Source: Capsicum annuum (taxonomy: Eukaryota; Streptophyta; Magnoliopsida; Solanales; Solanaceae). From it: a stretch of DNA of 64,000 bases. Location of the stretch: the NCBI RefSeq assembly GCF_002878395.1, contig NW_025856849.1, positions 26,220 to 90,219 of the forward strand, written 5' to 3'. Position 1 is the stretch's first letter. Each line of letters starts with the position of its first letter. Position numbers and translations under genes: made by a program. Positions 34,977 through 45,722 of this stretch are shown here, one piece after another. The notes beneath the pieces are model-generated. The model worked only from the letters and a program-made list of their open reading frames with translations, searched no databases and had not been told where the DNA came from.

Positions 34977-35282
34977 ATGAAAACACATCCGTTTGCTGGA
35001 CAAGTTCAAAGACCATACAATGACTTATATAAAAACTTAAAACATTTTAACCAAATTCTAAAAAAGAGACAAGATTTAATAGAAGAAATAAGAGTAGTAG
35101 AATCAATAGATTTGCTAGAAACTATTATATTTTCAAACCGCGAAGAGCTTTTACGCTGCATAGACCACTTATTTCTATTAAAAAGTCAATTAGAACAGAT
35201 TGGATATTGTATTGATTATTTGAAGATTAGAATAAAATCAATTGGAGAAGAATGCAATAGAGAGACTTTTTGGCTAGGATAA
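34977..35282 (+). CDS. EPRV A small ORF 4 (101 codons, intact)
   Basis: ATG at 34977 to TAA at 35280-35282. It opens MKTHPFAGQVQRPYND, has a helical, charged middle (ESIDLLETIIF) and ends ETFWLG. Start, length, a DLLET-like centre and the Leu-Gly-stop end resemble small ORF 3 (MKIHPFA...DIPLG), suggesting an ancient tandem duplication. No known family recognised. Other copies are in B (split by Element 5) and D (56652-56349, one stop). The intact frame may be chance survival; expression is not shown. Confidence 0.6.
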   Translation: MKTHPFAGQVQRPYNDLYKNLKHFNQILKKRQDLIEEIRVVESIDLLETIIFSNREELLRCIDHLFLLKSQLEQIGYCIDYLKIRIKSIGEECNRETFWLG

Positions 35283-35724
35283 GAACATTGCAATAGATTC
35301 CTTAAAGAAAATAGAATATCTAGATTTGCAAATAAAAACTGAAAAGAGGCATAGGTGAATAAAAGATGATTCATTAATTAAATGTAATTTCGGTTAGGGA
35401 GAACATATTTTGCATGAGGAAGATTCTTAACTAAATACTATTACATACTTTATAATAAATCTAGGAGAGAAAGTTCAACAAGAAAATACTAAAATATTGA
35501 AAACTCTATAGATATTAGAACAACAGCAAAACAAACGGAAGAAATTGTTAAGTAAAATAGAATTAAATTTTGATTTCTTAAAAAATCAACAAGCAAAATT
35601 AGATAAGAAATTCAAAGATTTAGTTAACAAAGACAAAGATAACAAAGACAATACAGAAATAAAGCTAGTACTACAAGAGGTACGAAAAGAAATTAACCAA
35701 ATAAAAAATATAATACTCTCATGA
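35278..35724 (+). pseudogene. EPRV A coiled-coil ORF lacking an ATG
   Basis: This frame opens directly after a TAG and overlaps the end of small ORF 4 at CTAGGATAA. It encodes a long charged helix rich in Lys, Glu, Asn and Leu (LDLQIK, IELNFDFLKNQQAKLDKKF, EVRKEINQIK) and ends in TGA at 35722-35724, overlapping the next ATG. I see no ATG in this frame in any copy. Stops in A lie near 35356, 35396, 35429 and 35509. Coiled-coil proteins in this position of caulimovirid genomes include virion-associated or transmission factors; assignment here is a guess. Confidence 0.6.
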
Positions 35725-36090
35725 GTGATATATTACAAGATAAACTTTATCTAATAATATTACAAAAGGCAGCACAGATTCAACCAAATCCCGAAGGATT
35801 ATCAGACCATCAACCTCAGGGAAAAGCAGACTCTCTAACCATAAAATAGAATAATATTATAATTTTACTACTATTAGAACTTAATAAAAGTATAGAAAGA
35901 GAAAATCAAAACAATAGTCAACATAAAAATATAGAAGAATTAATAGAACAACTTAAAAAGATAAAAAAACTCCCAAAAAGAAAAAGAAAAAGCTATTAAA
36001 ACCAAACCAAAAGCATGGACCTTTTTACGACATCCAAGAACAGAAAAGACAAACCAAGACCAAGCTTTACCCAAGAAAGTCTAACAACCA
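35721..36090 (+). pseudogene. EPRV A 130-codon ORF upstream of movement protein
   Basis: It starts in an ATGA overlap (MSDILQDKLY). It contains QIQPNPEGLSDHQPQGK and a basic C-terminus rich in Lys and Pro. One stop near 35848 and a frameshift near 35975 break it. The intact version is in B (42611-42219), where its end overlaps the movement-protein start by 19 bases. Function unknown. Confidence 0.65.
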
Positions 36091-36092
36091 AT

Positions 36093-36889
36093 ATGTTATC
36101 CAAAGTTATAAATAGACCAAAAATGATTTCCAGAAAACAACTACAAGAGATAGTAGACGTGGACAAAGACATACAACTTTTTCAATAAACAAATTTAAAC
36201 TATTAAGCGCTAAGACTTTATACAATGAAGGAATATTTTCAATGGCACAATTACATAAATATTATAGGGAAGAGCAATTATGCGTAATTGGAAATGATAG
36301 TACTAGTGTAAATTTATAAGTCCAGAATCTTTAAGACAGATTGCAAAGTCAAACATGAGCCTTATACATATGGGACTCATAGAAGTAGGTTTAAAAGGCC
36401 TAACTGGAAAAAAGTCTAGGAACTAAGGTATTAGTTACAATATATGGTAATAGATGGTCAAATATGAGAAGATCCATAACAGGAATAACAGAAGTAGACA
36501 TGTAGACAAATGGAGAACTTTTTTATTATAGTCGAGATTATATAATAAATTCTGTAGAATTTGGAAAATATATAAAGATAGGCATTCAGACTAAAGGATA
36601 TGAAGAAATGAATAGCGGAAATAATTTATTAATATGTGTAGGATTTATTGGAAAACTTGCCAACAACAGTAGTATAAAATTTAATTTAAAGATAGATGAT
36701 GTAGTAAGTATAATGGGAAATAAAGAAATTAAATTAATGAAGCCTTTAAAGATAAATCTAGAAGAATATGCAGGATTAGAATGGAATTTAGAAAATTTCA
36801 GTAAGAAAGAAATATTAAAACCCACAGATCATTTAATATATATTAATAATAAAGGAGACATAGTATATATTACAATACACACTACTTAA
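36093..36889 (+). pseudogene. EPRV A movement protein (30K superfamily), broken
   Basis: It starts MLSKVINRPKMISRKQLQE. The 30K core is visible in pieces: MSLIHMGLIEVGLKGLT, ATIYGNRW-like and GITEVDM with the conserved Asp, then, from 36608, open sequence with LLICVGFIGKLA and KFNLKIDDVVSIMG. It is broken by stops and frameshifts near 36186, 36315, 36415 and 36504. The protein forms tubules or widens plasmodesmata for cell-to-cell spread. The C-terminus departs from segment D after LIYIN, at the rearrangement point. Confidence 0.8.
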
Positions 36890-36928
36890 ACAAATTACTA
36901 AGCAACGTTCGATACAAGCTCAGGACCC

Positions 36929-37950
36929 TCATTTTTTTTTTCTTAAAGAAAAACCCTTCTTAGTCTGGGAAAAACTTCTTTCGTCTATTGTCTGGGTACC
37001 TGTGGTCTTGAAACTGGGTGGGAGTATTCTCCCTATACTTTTGGGCAAAGTGCTAGCCGTCCACGGATTTGACGAGTCTTTACCAGCTACCGTTTGAGCT
37101 GGACTAGCTGTATCATTACCCGATACAGTAGGTCTTTCTACATTTATTGGGGAATGCACACCCATTAATGGATTTGAGTAGTCTTTACCAGCTACCATTT
37201 GAGCTAGACTAGCTGTATCTTTACCCGATACAGTAGGTTTTTCTATTTTTTGAATAAGATGGAGAACTTATTAGGGTTATTTGAGTCTTATAAATCTGCT
37301 GAGTCTGTTGTGATAGTTCAAATGAAGAATCTTTATATGATTTTGTAAAATACTTATATGTTCTAATATTTTTCCCTTTTCATTTACAAGGTTTTGATTA
37401 TCTTGTCTTAAAACCTCATTTGCGTGATTTAGTCTTTTAAAAGCTTTAGTCCTGGAAGAACAATGATCATAAAATATAATTTTGTCTATGTCTTTTTAAT
37501 ATTATATTGGGGAACTTCGTTCATATTTGGTCTTAGGGATGGAGTAATATAATAATTTTGCCCTAAATTTATACGAGTATAATCTAATCCCTCTATTAAA
37601 TCGTCAAAACCTATATAGAGAGGGGTTGTATAGTCTTTTACTGAATCCGTTACCGCTATCTATGTTGGAAATACTCTCTGTGTCTTTCCCATAATAACAA
37701 CATAAAATTTAAATCTATTAGTGTTGTTTTTCTCGGTAAAATTATAACTTAAAGCATTTAGAACTGAAACAACGTATCTAGTATCTCTAAGTGTCTTGTA
37801 GTAGGAGATCCATAAATTGTCGATAAGGCAGATCTGTTGTTTGTCCACCCTTACATCTAGTCTCAGTTTGAAAATCAGATTAGATGGCTCATAACAGACG
37901 AGATTGTGAGGTCCGAAAATCAGTCTTTCTAATTTTGGATTTTCCAACAT
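36929..37950 (-). pseudogene. EPRV B: TAV / viroplasmin
   Basis: The ATG at 37950 opens 96 codons with FKFYVVIMGKTQRVF, the viroplasmin-type motif, then stops. The middle is frameshifted. 37198-36929 is open and has the repeat (TVSGNDTASPAQTVAGKDSSNP with unit partners) and a GFSLRKKK end. It matches segment A 26145-27160 and is truncated after the basic motif by the A/B junction. Confidence 0.8.
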
Positions 37951-38062
37951 TGTTAGTGGTTTGTATCGAGTGTTGCTTAGTAATTTGTATAAGTAGTCTT
38001 AAGAGGATGAGGCTTCTGCCTTTCCTTTGTCTTTTCCTGTATACATACTGGAACAAAAATTG

Positions 38063-39433
38063 TTAGTTGTCTTCTTTTATTATTCTACTTAGTTGATTTG
38101 CTAAGTTATTATCTTTTCCTTTAATATGTTCTAGAACAATATTCTAAATGAAAGTGGCATATAGGAAATTTAACCACCTCCTTTTACTACTATTCTTTTC
38201 TTTTATTTTATGATAAAATTTTACTATAGCTTCACAGTATGTTCTTACCAATATTTCAGGCTTATTTAGTATATAAAGTTTAAAACTATTTAAACCGTAA
38301 ATTACTGCTAGTATTTCTGCGTGTATGCTACTTAGATTTATTTTTTATTTATATTTTTCACTTGTATAAGCACAAATTTTTTCATCCTTTTTGTCACTAT
38401 ATTTATTGGGTTTTGCCTTTAATATTGCTCCCCATCCTTGAAGGCTTCCATCTGTTTCAACTATTAAATATTCCTTTTCTAATGGTAATGCTAAAGTGGG
38501 GATATCTTTTATCATGTGCTTAAGTTGTTGGACTAATTTTATGTCTTCTATATTAAAAGTCTTTAGTCATGTTGATCCCGTTTTAGAATATAATGGTCCC
38601 ACTAATTTTCCTAAATCTTTAATAAAAGCTCTAGCTTAATTTAATAGTCCTAAAAATTTATGTAAATCTTTTGTATTGTCTAATCTATCTGGAATTTCTA
38701 AGACCTTTTTAGCTATGTGTGGTTGTAGTTTTATTCTACCATCTCCAATGACTACTCCTAAAAAGTTAATATTATTTTTTACATAATTCCATCTTCTTTC
38801 TACTTATTATTCTTCCATTATCTACAAATAATTTAAAAACTTGTTTAAATGTCCTAAATGTTCCCTCATATTATTACTAAAGACTAGAATATCATCTACA
38901 TAAACCAATTCAAAATTTTTAAATTCTCCAAAAATACTATCCATTTATCTTTGAAAAATTGGAGGGGATGTCTTTAATCCGAAAGGCATTACCAGCCACT
39001 CAAAATGTCCATCTGGACATGTGAAGGCTGTCCATTCTATACTCTCTTCATGCATGTTGTCTGGTAACTTATATCCATTCATTTCGGTATTATCATTTAG
39101 ATTTTTGTTATTTATTACCATTCTAACTTTTCCTCTAACTATTTCACTATGGTTTTTAACTATGAAAGCTGTTGATCTATGTCTTGATTTGGATCTTCTA
39201 ATTATTCCTAATTTTAGTAGCTTTTTTATTTGTATTTTAAAGTCTTTGAGGTCTTTATTTGTAGCTTCTATAGATGCTGTTTTTAAAGTATATTCTGGAT
39301 TTATTATTTCTAATTTGCAGGTAATTTGATTGGAGTCCCAATGTTGCAAGGGTTTCTCTCCAGTTATCTCTAGTTTATCTAGGATTTGTATTATTTTATC
39401 TAGGTCTTTTTGATCTTTGATTACCCCTATCTG
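38063..39433 (-). pseudogene. EPRV B: reverse transcriptase and RNase H
   Basis: 39349-38945 is open: CKLEIIN, IKKLLKLGIIRRSKSRHRS, MVINNKNLNDNT, and FEWLVMPFGLKTSPPIFQR. There is an internal deletion, since the FDxKSGYWQIKM block seen in other copies is missing. The YVDD box (about 38900) follows after stops. RNase H (38530-38063) reads out of phase in places; its first Asp and Glu regions are visible but the RIDCEA Asp has become Tyr and the VDQLSR Asp has become Asn. Enzymatically dead. Confidence 0.82.
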
Positions 39434-40212
39434 TTATATTCCTTTCCTAAAATTGAATAATTTTGTTCCTAGTTCTATTAAGGTGTAATCTTTTTCTATT
39501 TCTTCTACTGTTAGTAGATCTTGTAATTCCTCATACATTGTTACATTATCATTACAAGTACAATTTTCTCCTTTATCACATTCTAGAGTTTTTTCTGATT
39601 TTATTTGATCATTTGAGCTTTCGATTTTTTCTTCTGTCTTATCTTTAAGGAAATGATATTTAATTAACAGGGATTGTGTCTGCATTGGTGAGTGAGTGAT
39701 ATTACTAGCGAATATTACCCAATTTTTTGTAACAAGACATCCGCCATTATTTTGCATCATAAAATCTAATCCTAACACAAAGTATGCTTTTATATTTAAA
39801 TCTCTAACTAGTATTTCATTGAATGTATATAATGGTTGGTAGAATTTTTCACAAGTATTAATAAAACTTACCTTTGCTTTTGGTATATAGTCTGTATAGG
39901 TTCTATCCATTTGCATAGATAGTTGAGGTTTTGGCAAATTTTTAATTAGTTTTGATGGTAAAATTCTACTATTTAAAATATTTTTTTTTGTAAATCCTGA
40001 ATCAACTATAGCTAATTCTAGAACTCATAATCTTGAATTTTTATTCTTGCTAAAACTTTGACTGTACATATCTTCTTTTCTTCATTACATACCATTCCTT
40101 CAAATGGTAAATTCATAGATTTTTTCTGTTTAACTTTATTATTTTCAACAAATGTATTTAATAATTCTACATCAACTAAATCTTTTTCTCTAATTATCTG
40201 TTTACTGTACAC
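39434..40212 (-). pseudogene. EPRV B: aspartic protease region
   Basis: 40212-40018 is open (YSKQIIREKDLVDVEL, then NEEKKICTVKVLARIKIQ). At the active site a stop and a one-base loss (near 40015) shift the frame; in the shifted phase the Asp-Ser-Gly is kept, but the next Cys is Phe. 39937-39434 is open again, with IPKAKVSFINTC, YFVLGLDFMMQNNGG and the linker. Confidence 0.78.
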
Positions 40213-41640
40213 TCTTATCTCTAATCGTCCTAGTCTTTCTTGTAATTGTAATATTCTGTCTTCTGTTGTTCTAGTTATTGATTCCTTGTTGTAAAATTTA
40301 TTTAAATTATGTGGTGATTTTTGAGTTTCTAAGATTTCTGATGGTGTTTTCTCTATACATTTTATGCATCCTTCTTTGTAACATTTCCTACATTCTGCCC
40401 CTTTGTTTTTACTTAGAAACCACTTACAAAAACAACACTGATTACTGTCTAATCCTTTTCATTCCTTAAATTCATGTTCACATTCTTCTATTAAATTTAC
40501 TACATTATAGTAGTCTGAGTTTGTCTTTTCTAATCCCATTTCATTTATAAATTCCTCTTCTCCAAAATTTGAAGAATCAGATTTATTTATTTCATCTTCA
40601 AAAACTTCCATACTTTTAATAGAGTATATACTTTCATTATCTGACATATATTCGTCTACATTTATTAAATTTCCATTTACATCTTCTATTAATTGTGAAT
40701 TCCTATATCTATTATTGATTCTTTTTGAATAAGTATTTGCTAAGTGCTCTACGCTTCCGCAGGTAAAACATTCTAATTTATCTGTGTAGGTTCTACCGGT
40801 GTTATATTTTCATACATGTTTATTCTTATCTAGGTATGACTTTCTTATATTTGATTTTCTTAGATAATATTTCTTCTTAGGGCGATAGTCTTTTTTATAT
40901 GCCTTTCTATATTTCTTCTTTTTATAATCTTGGTCATAATGTTGTGTAGTATATATGTTTTTACAAAAATCTGTATCACTTCATTTTAATTGTATATATA
41001 TTTTTGTAACTAATACCTTTTGAACATTTTTCTTGTAATACATCCATTATATGTTCTATTCTTTGTCCTATTGACCATGGGTTATTTGGGTTTTGTATTA
41101 CTCTTTCTCTCTCAGACCATTTTTCTTTTATCTCTCTTTTTAGAGCCCCTGGTAATTTATTAAATAATATAGCTCCTAGTGTCAGATCAAACGAGTTCCC
41201 ACTAATTGTACAATAATAAAAGTAGTCATTTAAAAATTCTTTAATCCTTGACCAATTATTAATACTTAGTTGTTCTAAATTTATTAGGGCTTTTTCCTGC
41301 AATACTACTAATCCACTATTGGGATCTTCGCCTGTTCATAATAGAGTATTTACTTTGTTTACAAAATTGTATGGATTTGAACCTAGTTCTACTAATTCTT
41401 GAAAGTTTTTTGGGATTATTGTCATATAAGCTTCCCAAAGTGCTTTAGAACTTTCTCCTTGAAATGTTTCTAAATATCTATACATAGTTTCTGCATCTGG
41501 TTCTTGATTACCCAGTATATGTGGTATGTAGTCTGCTACAACAACATTTTTCCATATGTCTATTACATTATTCCATGCCTAAGGGTCATGAGCTGGTAAA
41601 TTTAAAATTTTTCCTTTATTAACACCTTCAGGATTTATTT
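40213..41640 (-). pseudogene. EPRV B: coat protein with zinc knuckle and second Cys-rich motif
   Basis: Reading leftwards: a capsid region (NVIDIWKNVVVADYIPHI, PDAETMYRYLETF, then 41302-40976 open with LSINNWSRIKEFLND, LPGALKREI and NPNNPWSIGQR), a basic Lys/Tyr-rich stretch, a CFTCGSVEHLANT knuckle whose last Cys is Tyr, an acidic Ser/Glu-rich segment (40647-40459), and the CCFCKWF...CRKCYKEGCIKC motif. Stops near 41582, 41337, 40974, 40813 and 40457 break it. The protein forms the virion and binds RNA. Its N-terminus is fused to movement-protein sequence at about 41640. Confidence 0.8.
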
Positions 41641-42237
41641 TTAAATTGAATTTTATACTACTGTTGGCGGAAAGTTTTCCTATAAATCCTACACATATTA
41701 ATATATTATTCCCGCTATTCATTTCTTCATATCCTTAGTGTGAATGCCTATCTTTATATATTTTCCAAATTCTAAAGAATTTATCATATAATCTTGACTA
41801 CAGTAAAAAAGTCCTCCATTTGTTGACATGTCTACTTCTGTTATTCCTATTATGGATCTTTTCGAGTCTGACCATCTATTATCATATATTGTAACTAATA
41901 CCTTAGTTCCTAGATTTTTACTAGTTATACCTTTTAAACCTACTACTATGAGTCCCATATGCATGAGGCTCATGTTTGACTTTGTAATCTGTCTTAAAGA
42001 TTCTGGACTTATTAAATTTATAATAGCACTATCATTTCCAATTATGCATAATTGCTCTTCCTTATAATGTTTATATAATTGTGCCATTGAAAACATTCCT
42101 TGATTGTATAAAGTCTTAGCACTTAGTAGTTTTAATTTGTTTTGTTGAAAAAGTTGTATGTCTTTGTCCACGTCAAATATCTCTTCTAGTTGTTGTCTTG
42201 AAATCATTTTTGGTCTATTTATGATTTTGGATAACAT
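41641..42237 (-). pseudogene. EPRV B: movement protein, N-terminal two thirds
   Basis: ATG at 42237; 172 open codons to 41719. It has MSLMHMGLIVVGLKGIT, VTIYDNRW, and IIGITEVDMSTNGGLFYC with the conserved 30K Asp. A frameshift near 41725 is followed by LLICVGFIGKL and KFNLKI, then the sequence passes directly into coat-protein sequence at about 41640, so the C-terminal third is deleted. It overlaps the preceding ORF by 19 bases. This is the best 30K domain in the window. Confidence 0.85.
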
Positions 42238-42611
42238 GCTGGTTTATAGTCTTTCTTGGGTGAAGCTTGGTCTTGGTCTGTCTTGTCTTTTTGTGGATGT
42301 TGAAAAAACGTCCATGCTTTTGGTTTGGTTTTAATAGCTTCTTCATTTTCTTTTTGGGGAGTTATTTTTATCTTTTTTAGTTGTTCTATTAATTCTTCTA
42401 TATTTTTATCTTGACTATCTTTTTGTTTTTCTCTTTCTATATTTTTATTAAATTCTAATGGTAGTAAAATTATAATATTATCCTGTTTTATAATTAGAGA
42501 GTCTATTTTTCCTTGAGGTTGATGATCTGATAATCCTTCGGGATTTGGTTGAATCTGTGTTGCCTTTTGTAATATTGCTCGATAAAGTTTATCTTGTAGT
42601 AAATCACTCAT
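42219..42611 (-). CDS. EPRV B 130-codon ORF (intact)
   Basis: ATG at 42611 in an ATGA overlap with the preceding coiled-coil frame; stop at 42219-42221, overlapping the movement-protein start. It opens MSDLLQDKLYRAILQKATQI, has a Lys/Glu-rich centre (KDSQDKNIEELIEQLKKIKI) and a basic end. No family recognised. Termination-reinitiation coupling with both neighbours is suggested by the overlaps. Also in A, D and fragments at 47085-47262, 47295-47418 and 60243-60530. Confidence 0.6.
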   Translation of the reverse strand: MSDLLQDKLYRAILQKATQIQPNPEGLSDHQPQGKIDSLIIKQDNIIILLPLEFNKNIEREKQKDSQDKNIEELIEQLKKIKITPQKENEEAIKTKPKAWTFFQHPQKDKTDQDQASPKKDYKPACYPKS

Positions 42612-43016
42612 GAGAGTATTATATTTTTTATTTGGTTAATTTCTTTTCGTACTTCTTGTAGTAGCATTTTTATTTCCAGATTTTCTATGTTATCTTTGTT
42701 TTTATTAATTAAATCTTTGAATTTCTTATTTAATTCTTCTTGTTGATTTTTTAAGAAATCAAAATTTAATTATATTTTACCTAACAATTTCTTTTGTTTG
42801 TTTTACAGGTCTTCTAATATCTCTAGAGTTTTCAATATTTTAGTATTTTCCTGTTGAAATTTCTCTCCTAGATTTATTTTAAAGTCTATGTTCTCCGTTA
42901 TCGGAATTACATTTAATTAATGAATCATCTTTTATTCGTCTATGCCTCTTTTCTGCTTTTATTTGCAAATCCAAATATTCTATTTTCTTGAAGGAATCTA
43001 TTGTAATGTTCTTATC
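42608..43016 (-). pseudogene. EPRV B coiled-coil ORF lacking an ATG
   Basis: The counterpart of 35278-35724, starting at the same CTAGGATAAG overlap. It is broken by a deletion near 42885 and a stop near 42769. Confidence 0.6.
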
Positions 43017-43132
43017 CTAGCCAAAAAGTCTCTCTATTGCATTCTTCTCTAATTGATTTTATTCTAATTTTCCAATAATCTATACAATATCGATTATGTT
43101 CTAATTTATATTTTAATAGGAATAAGTGGTCT
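43012..43132 (-). pseudogene. EPRV B small ORF 4, 3' part
   Basis: The C-terminal end of small ORF 4 (ends ETFWLG), separated from its start (45705-45517) by Element 5. It parallels the intact copy at 34977-35282. Confidence 0.75.
43128..43132. repeat. Target-site duplication of Element 5 (left), GGTCT
   Basis: Recurs at 45517-45521. Segment D has the uninterrupted sequence with one GGTCT near 56466. Confidence 0.93.
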
Positions 43133-45516
43133 TGTAACGCCCCGAAAATGGGTCCCAAGACGTCACACGGTGCTTAGGATCATAAATGACCCCAAGCTAA
43201 CCCTTCTACTGGCATAACTCATAAACAACTAAATAAAATAGCTTAATCTGTACAAAATCAGTGGAAGATAATTCTTTTCTAGAAATCTGTTCAATACAAA
43301 ACTAAATTCACATGATTACAACTCTATTTTTACAAATAAACCTGAAATTAAATACATTAACTCTACTGTCTGTCTATGATGCCTCTTCTAATACGGACTA
43401 TAGATAGTTGGGAAGCTACTCCAACTATCGCTAATCAATATGGATGAATGAGAAAGTAAAAGAAATAGTAGTAAATCTAACTGAAGTCCCCGAAATAGGA
43501 GGACTCATCATCTGCTGGCTGGAATCTGCAACTGTCTGATTCTGACTGCACATACTACAACTTGTACCTATATTATGAGACAATGTAGCACATAGAAATA
43601 TATGTAGATCAGCACTTTGAGGATGTACTGAGTATATGGGAGTGCATGCAATAAGTAAAATAATATCACAATATAATCATTTATAAAATCATGCATGCTA
43701 AATGTAAATGACTCACATAGCTTGAGTAATCTGAAATCTAAAACTCATAAATCATGAATAGTAAAGCATGTAGTATAAATCTCGTGAGTCATTACACTTA
43801 GTTCTAAGATCTATATTCTTTTCTTATTCTCAATCATATAGGCTAAGTGGAACAGGCTCACCTTTATTTCTGAAAGCTAAAACTGTAACTCTGTGATTGA
43901 AAACTTAAGTAAAATAATATCTGAATAAGTTGTGAGCTTCTACATTTAGTTTCTGAAATCAGGAAAGTACTTTGTCTTAGGCTCTAGAAATCTTAAAGCT
44001 TATTCTATGTGGAAAACACTTTATCTCAAGACTTTAAATAACTTAAACTATTTTAAGAGTGGGGGACATCTTTTGGGAGGTTCTTCTAACCGACATGTAC
44101 ACCATGTGAGAATCCATGAAGTCCCACGACTAGCCCCGTAAGGTTAGGGCTGTCCAACCCTTGCCATCGGAATAGAACAATCTATCTCAGTGATCACTAT
44201 CTCAGTCATCCACATATAGTGGGAATAAGTATCTCAATGTACGGTGGCACGTAGTTCTAGGATATGAAACCGTAGTAACATGCCCAACTCGGTGCTAAAT
44301 ACTACTCCCAATCTTATGCCTAAAGTCTCAAGAAAATCCACTTTAAAGTAATCTAATATTTCATAAGGAAATCAATCATGAAGTCTGTAATCTCATTTCG
44401 TAAAATGGATTTCAACTCTATTGTGACCAAAGGGTCAAATCTTTCTAGATTACTTCAAAATAATCTAATCATAAGGTGCAGTACCACAACAATTCTCAAA
44501 ATCACATTCTAAAATTAGGGCTTAATGACCCATATGTCAATATCATGATCAAACATCTAAAAATTCCTACTTTATAGCATAAACATGCATAAATCATTTG
44601 GAAATCTGGAAATTTCAGCAATACTCATAAAAATATACTCATACTCATAAAGTTCAACTTCTAAAACATTTAAAATCTCATAATCTCATGAACAACAACA
44701 TAGGGTATAAATTCATACTTCAAACTCATAGGAAAACATGTAAAATTATGTATCTTTGTAAATTTGTGCAAATTTTGGGCACAAGAATGGAAGGAGTGTT
44801 CTTGTTCAAACCCCACATACCTTAGATTAATAAACTTGGATGAACAACTTGCTTTTGAGATGTTATTGGAACTCTTGAATGAGGGTTCTTGAAGCTTTTG
44901 ACTTGGGAGTCTTGAATCTTGACTTAATTTTTAAAAACTATGGTGAACTCTTGAGTTTCTTGGAAGAGGATTTGGATGCTTAGGGTTTTTGTTTTGAAGA
45001 AAATGAGGATTTAGGGCATAAAGAGCTTTGTAATATGATAGATTTTATGTTTTGGACGGATTGGGGGTAGGATAATTGTCCAAAATACCCCCCTTTTAAC
45101 CCTTAACAAAAATGGAAAAATATAACTGGAAGCCTGATTTTATAGGCCACCACGATGTGCCACTATCGCGGTGGTTCACTAAAAATTGACGCATGGGAAT
45201 ATAGGGGTCACCGCGACGTGGAGCCATCGCATTGTCCTACTGGTTAGGACCTGGAACTTCAACGCGACGTTCCACAATCGTGCTAGGCTACTGGAAATTG
45301 ACTATTGGGAAATTGGGATCCTCTGCGATGCGCTAAACACCAGAATAACGGTGTTTTATGACTAGAAATTAAATTATTCATAACTTCATGCCCGGTTATC
45401 GGATTTAGGAAAATCTTATATCGTTGGAAAGCTAATTTAAACATTACTCACTTATGCAGTCATCCCTTAATCTTCTAGAGACGAAATTAGGCTTGAAGAA
45501 AGTTTGGGGTATTACA
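43133..45516 (-). mobile_element. Element 5: solo LTR of a Tekay-type element
   Basis: 2,384 bp, TGTAACGCCCC...TATTACA, flanked by GGTCT, with no internal region. This is the product of LTR-LTR recombination. Its start resembles the Element 2 LTR (ATGGGTCCC, TCACACGGTGCTT), but much of the body differs. At 45150-45350 it carries the same GC-rich dyad module as Element 3. No gene seen. Confidence 0.9.
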
Positions 45517-45705
45517 GGTCTATATAGCCTAAAAGTTTCTCGCGGTCTGAAAATATAATAGCTTTTGGCAAATCTATTGATTCTACTACTCTTATTTCTT
45601 TAATTAAATCTTGTTCCTTTTTAGAATTCGTTTAAAGTGTTTTAAGTTTTTATATAAGTGATTGTATGGTGTCTGAACTTGTCTAGCAAACGGATGCGTT
45701 TTCAT
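45517..45705 (-). pseudogene. EPRV B small ORF 4, 5' part
   Basis: ATG at 45705 (MKTHPFA), cut by Element 5 at 45517. A frameshift lies near 45630. Confidence 0.7.
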
Positions 45706-45722
45706 ATATTTTTTACTTATTT

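Larger units (their letters stand above)
34803..36925 (+). mobile_element. EPRV segment A, part 2
   Basis: It resumes small ORF 3 in register and runs through small ORF 4, the coiled-coil ORF, the 130-codon ORF and the movement protein. At about 36886 it jumps to a ~40-bp piece of the TAV 5' region (matching about 26099-26143), and at about 36925 to the opposite strand (segment B). Coat protein to RNase H is missing at the jump. Confidence 0.85.
36926..43132 (-). mobile_element. EPRV segment B, part 1
   Basis: A minus-strand viral segment, reading right to left from small ORF 4 through coiled-coil ORF, 130-codon ORF, movement protein, coat protein, protease, RT, RNase H and TAV, ending tail-to-tail against segment A at about 36925. 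It is interrupted by Element 5 at 43133-45516. Apart from a deletion between movement and coat protein it is nearly complete. Confidence 0.87.

Noticed and set aside
23610..36925. Possibility that segment A is an intact, activatable virus
   Set aside because: Stops, frameshifts in RT and movement protein, a missing coat-protein block, a mutated primer site and a 5.5-kb insertion all argue against it.
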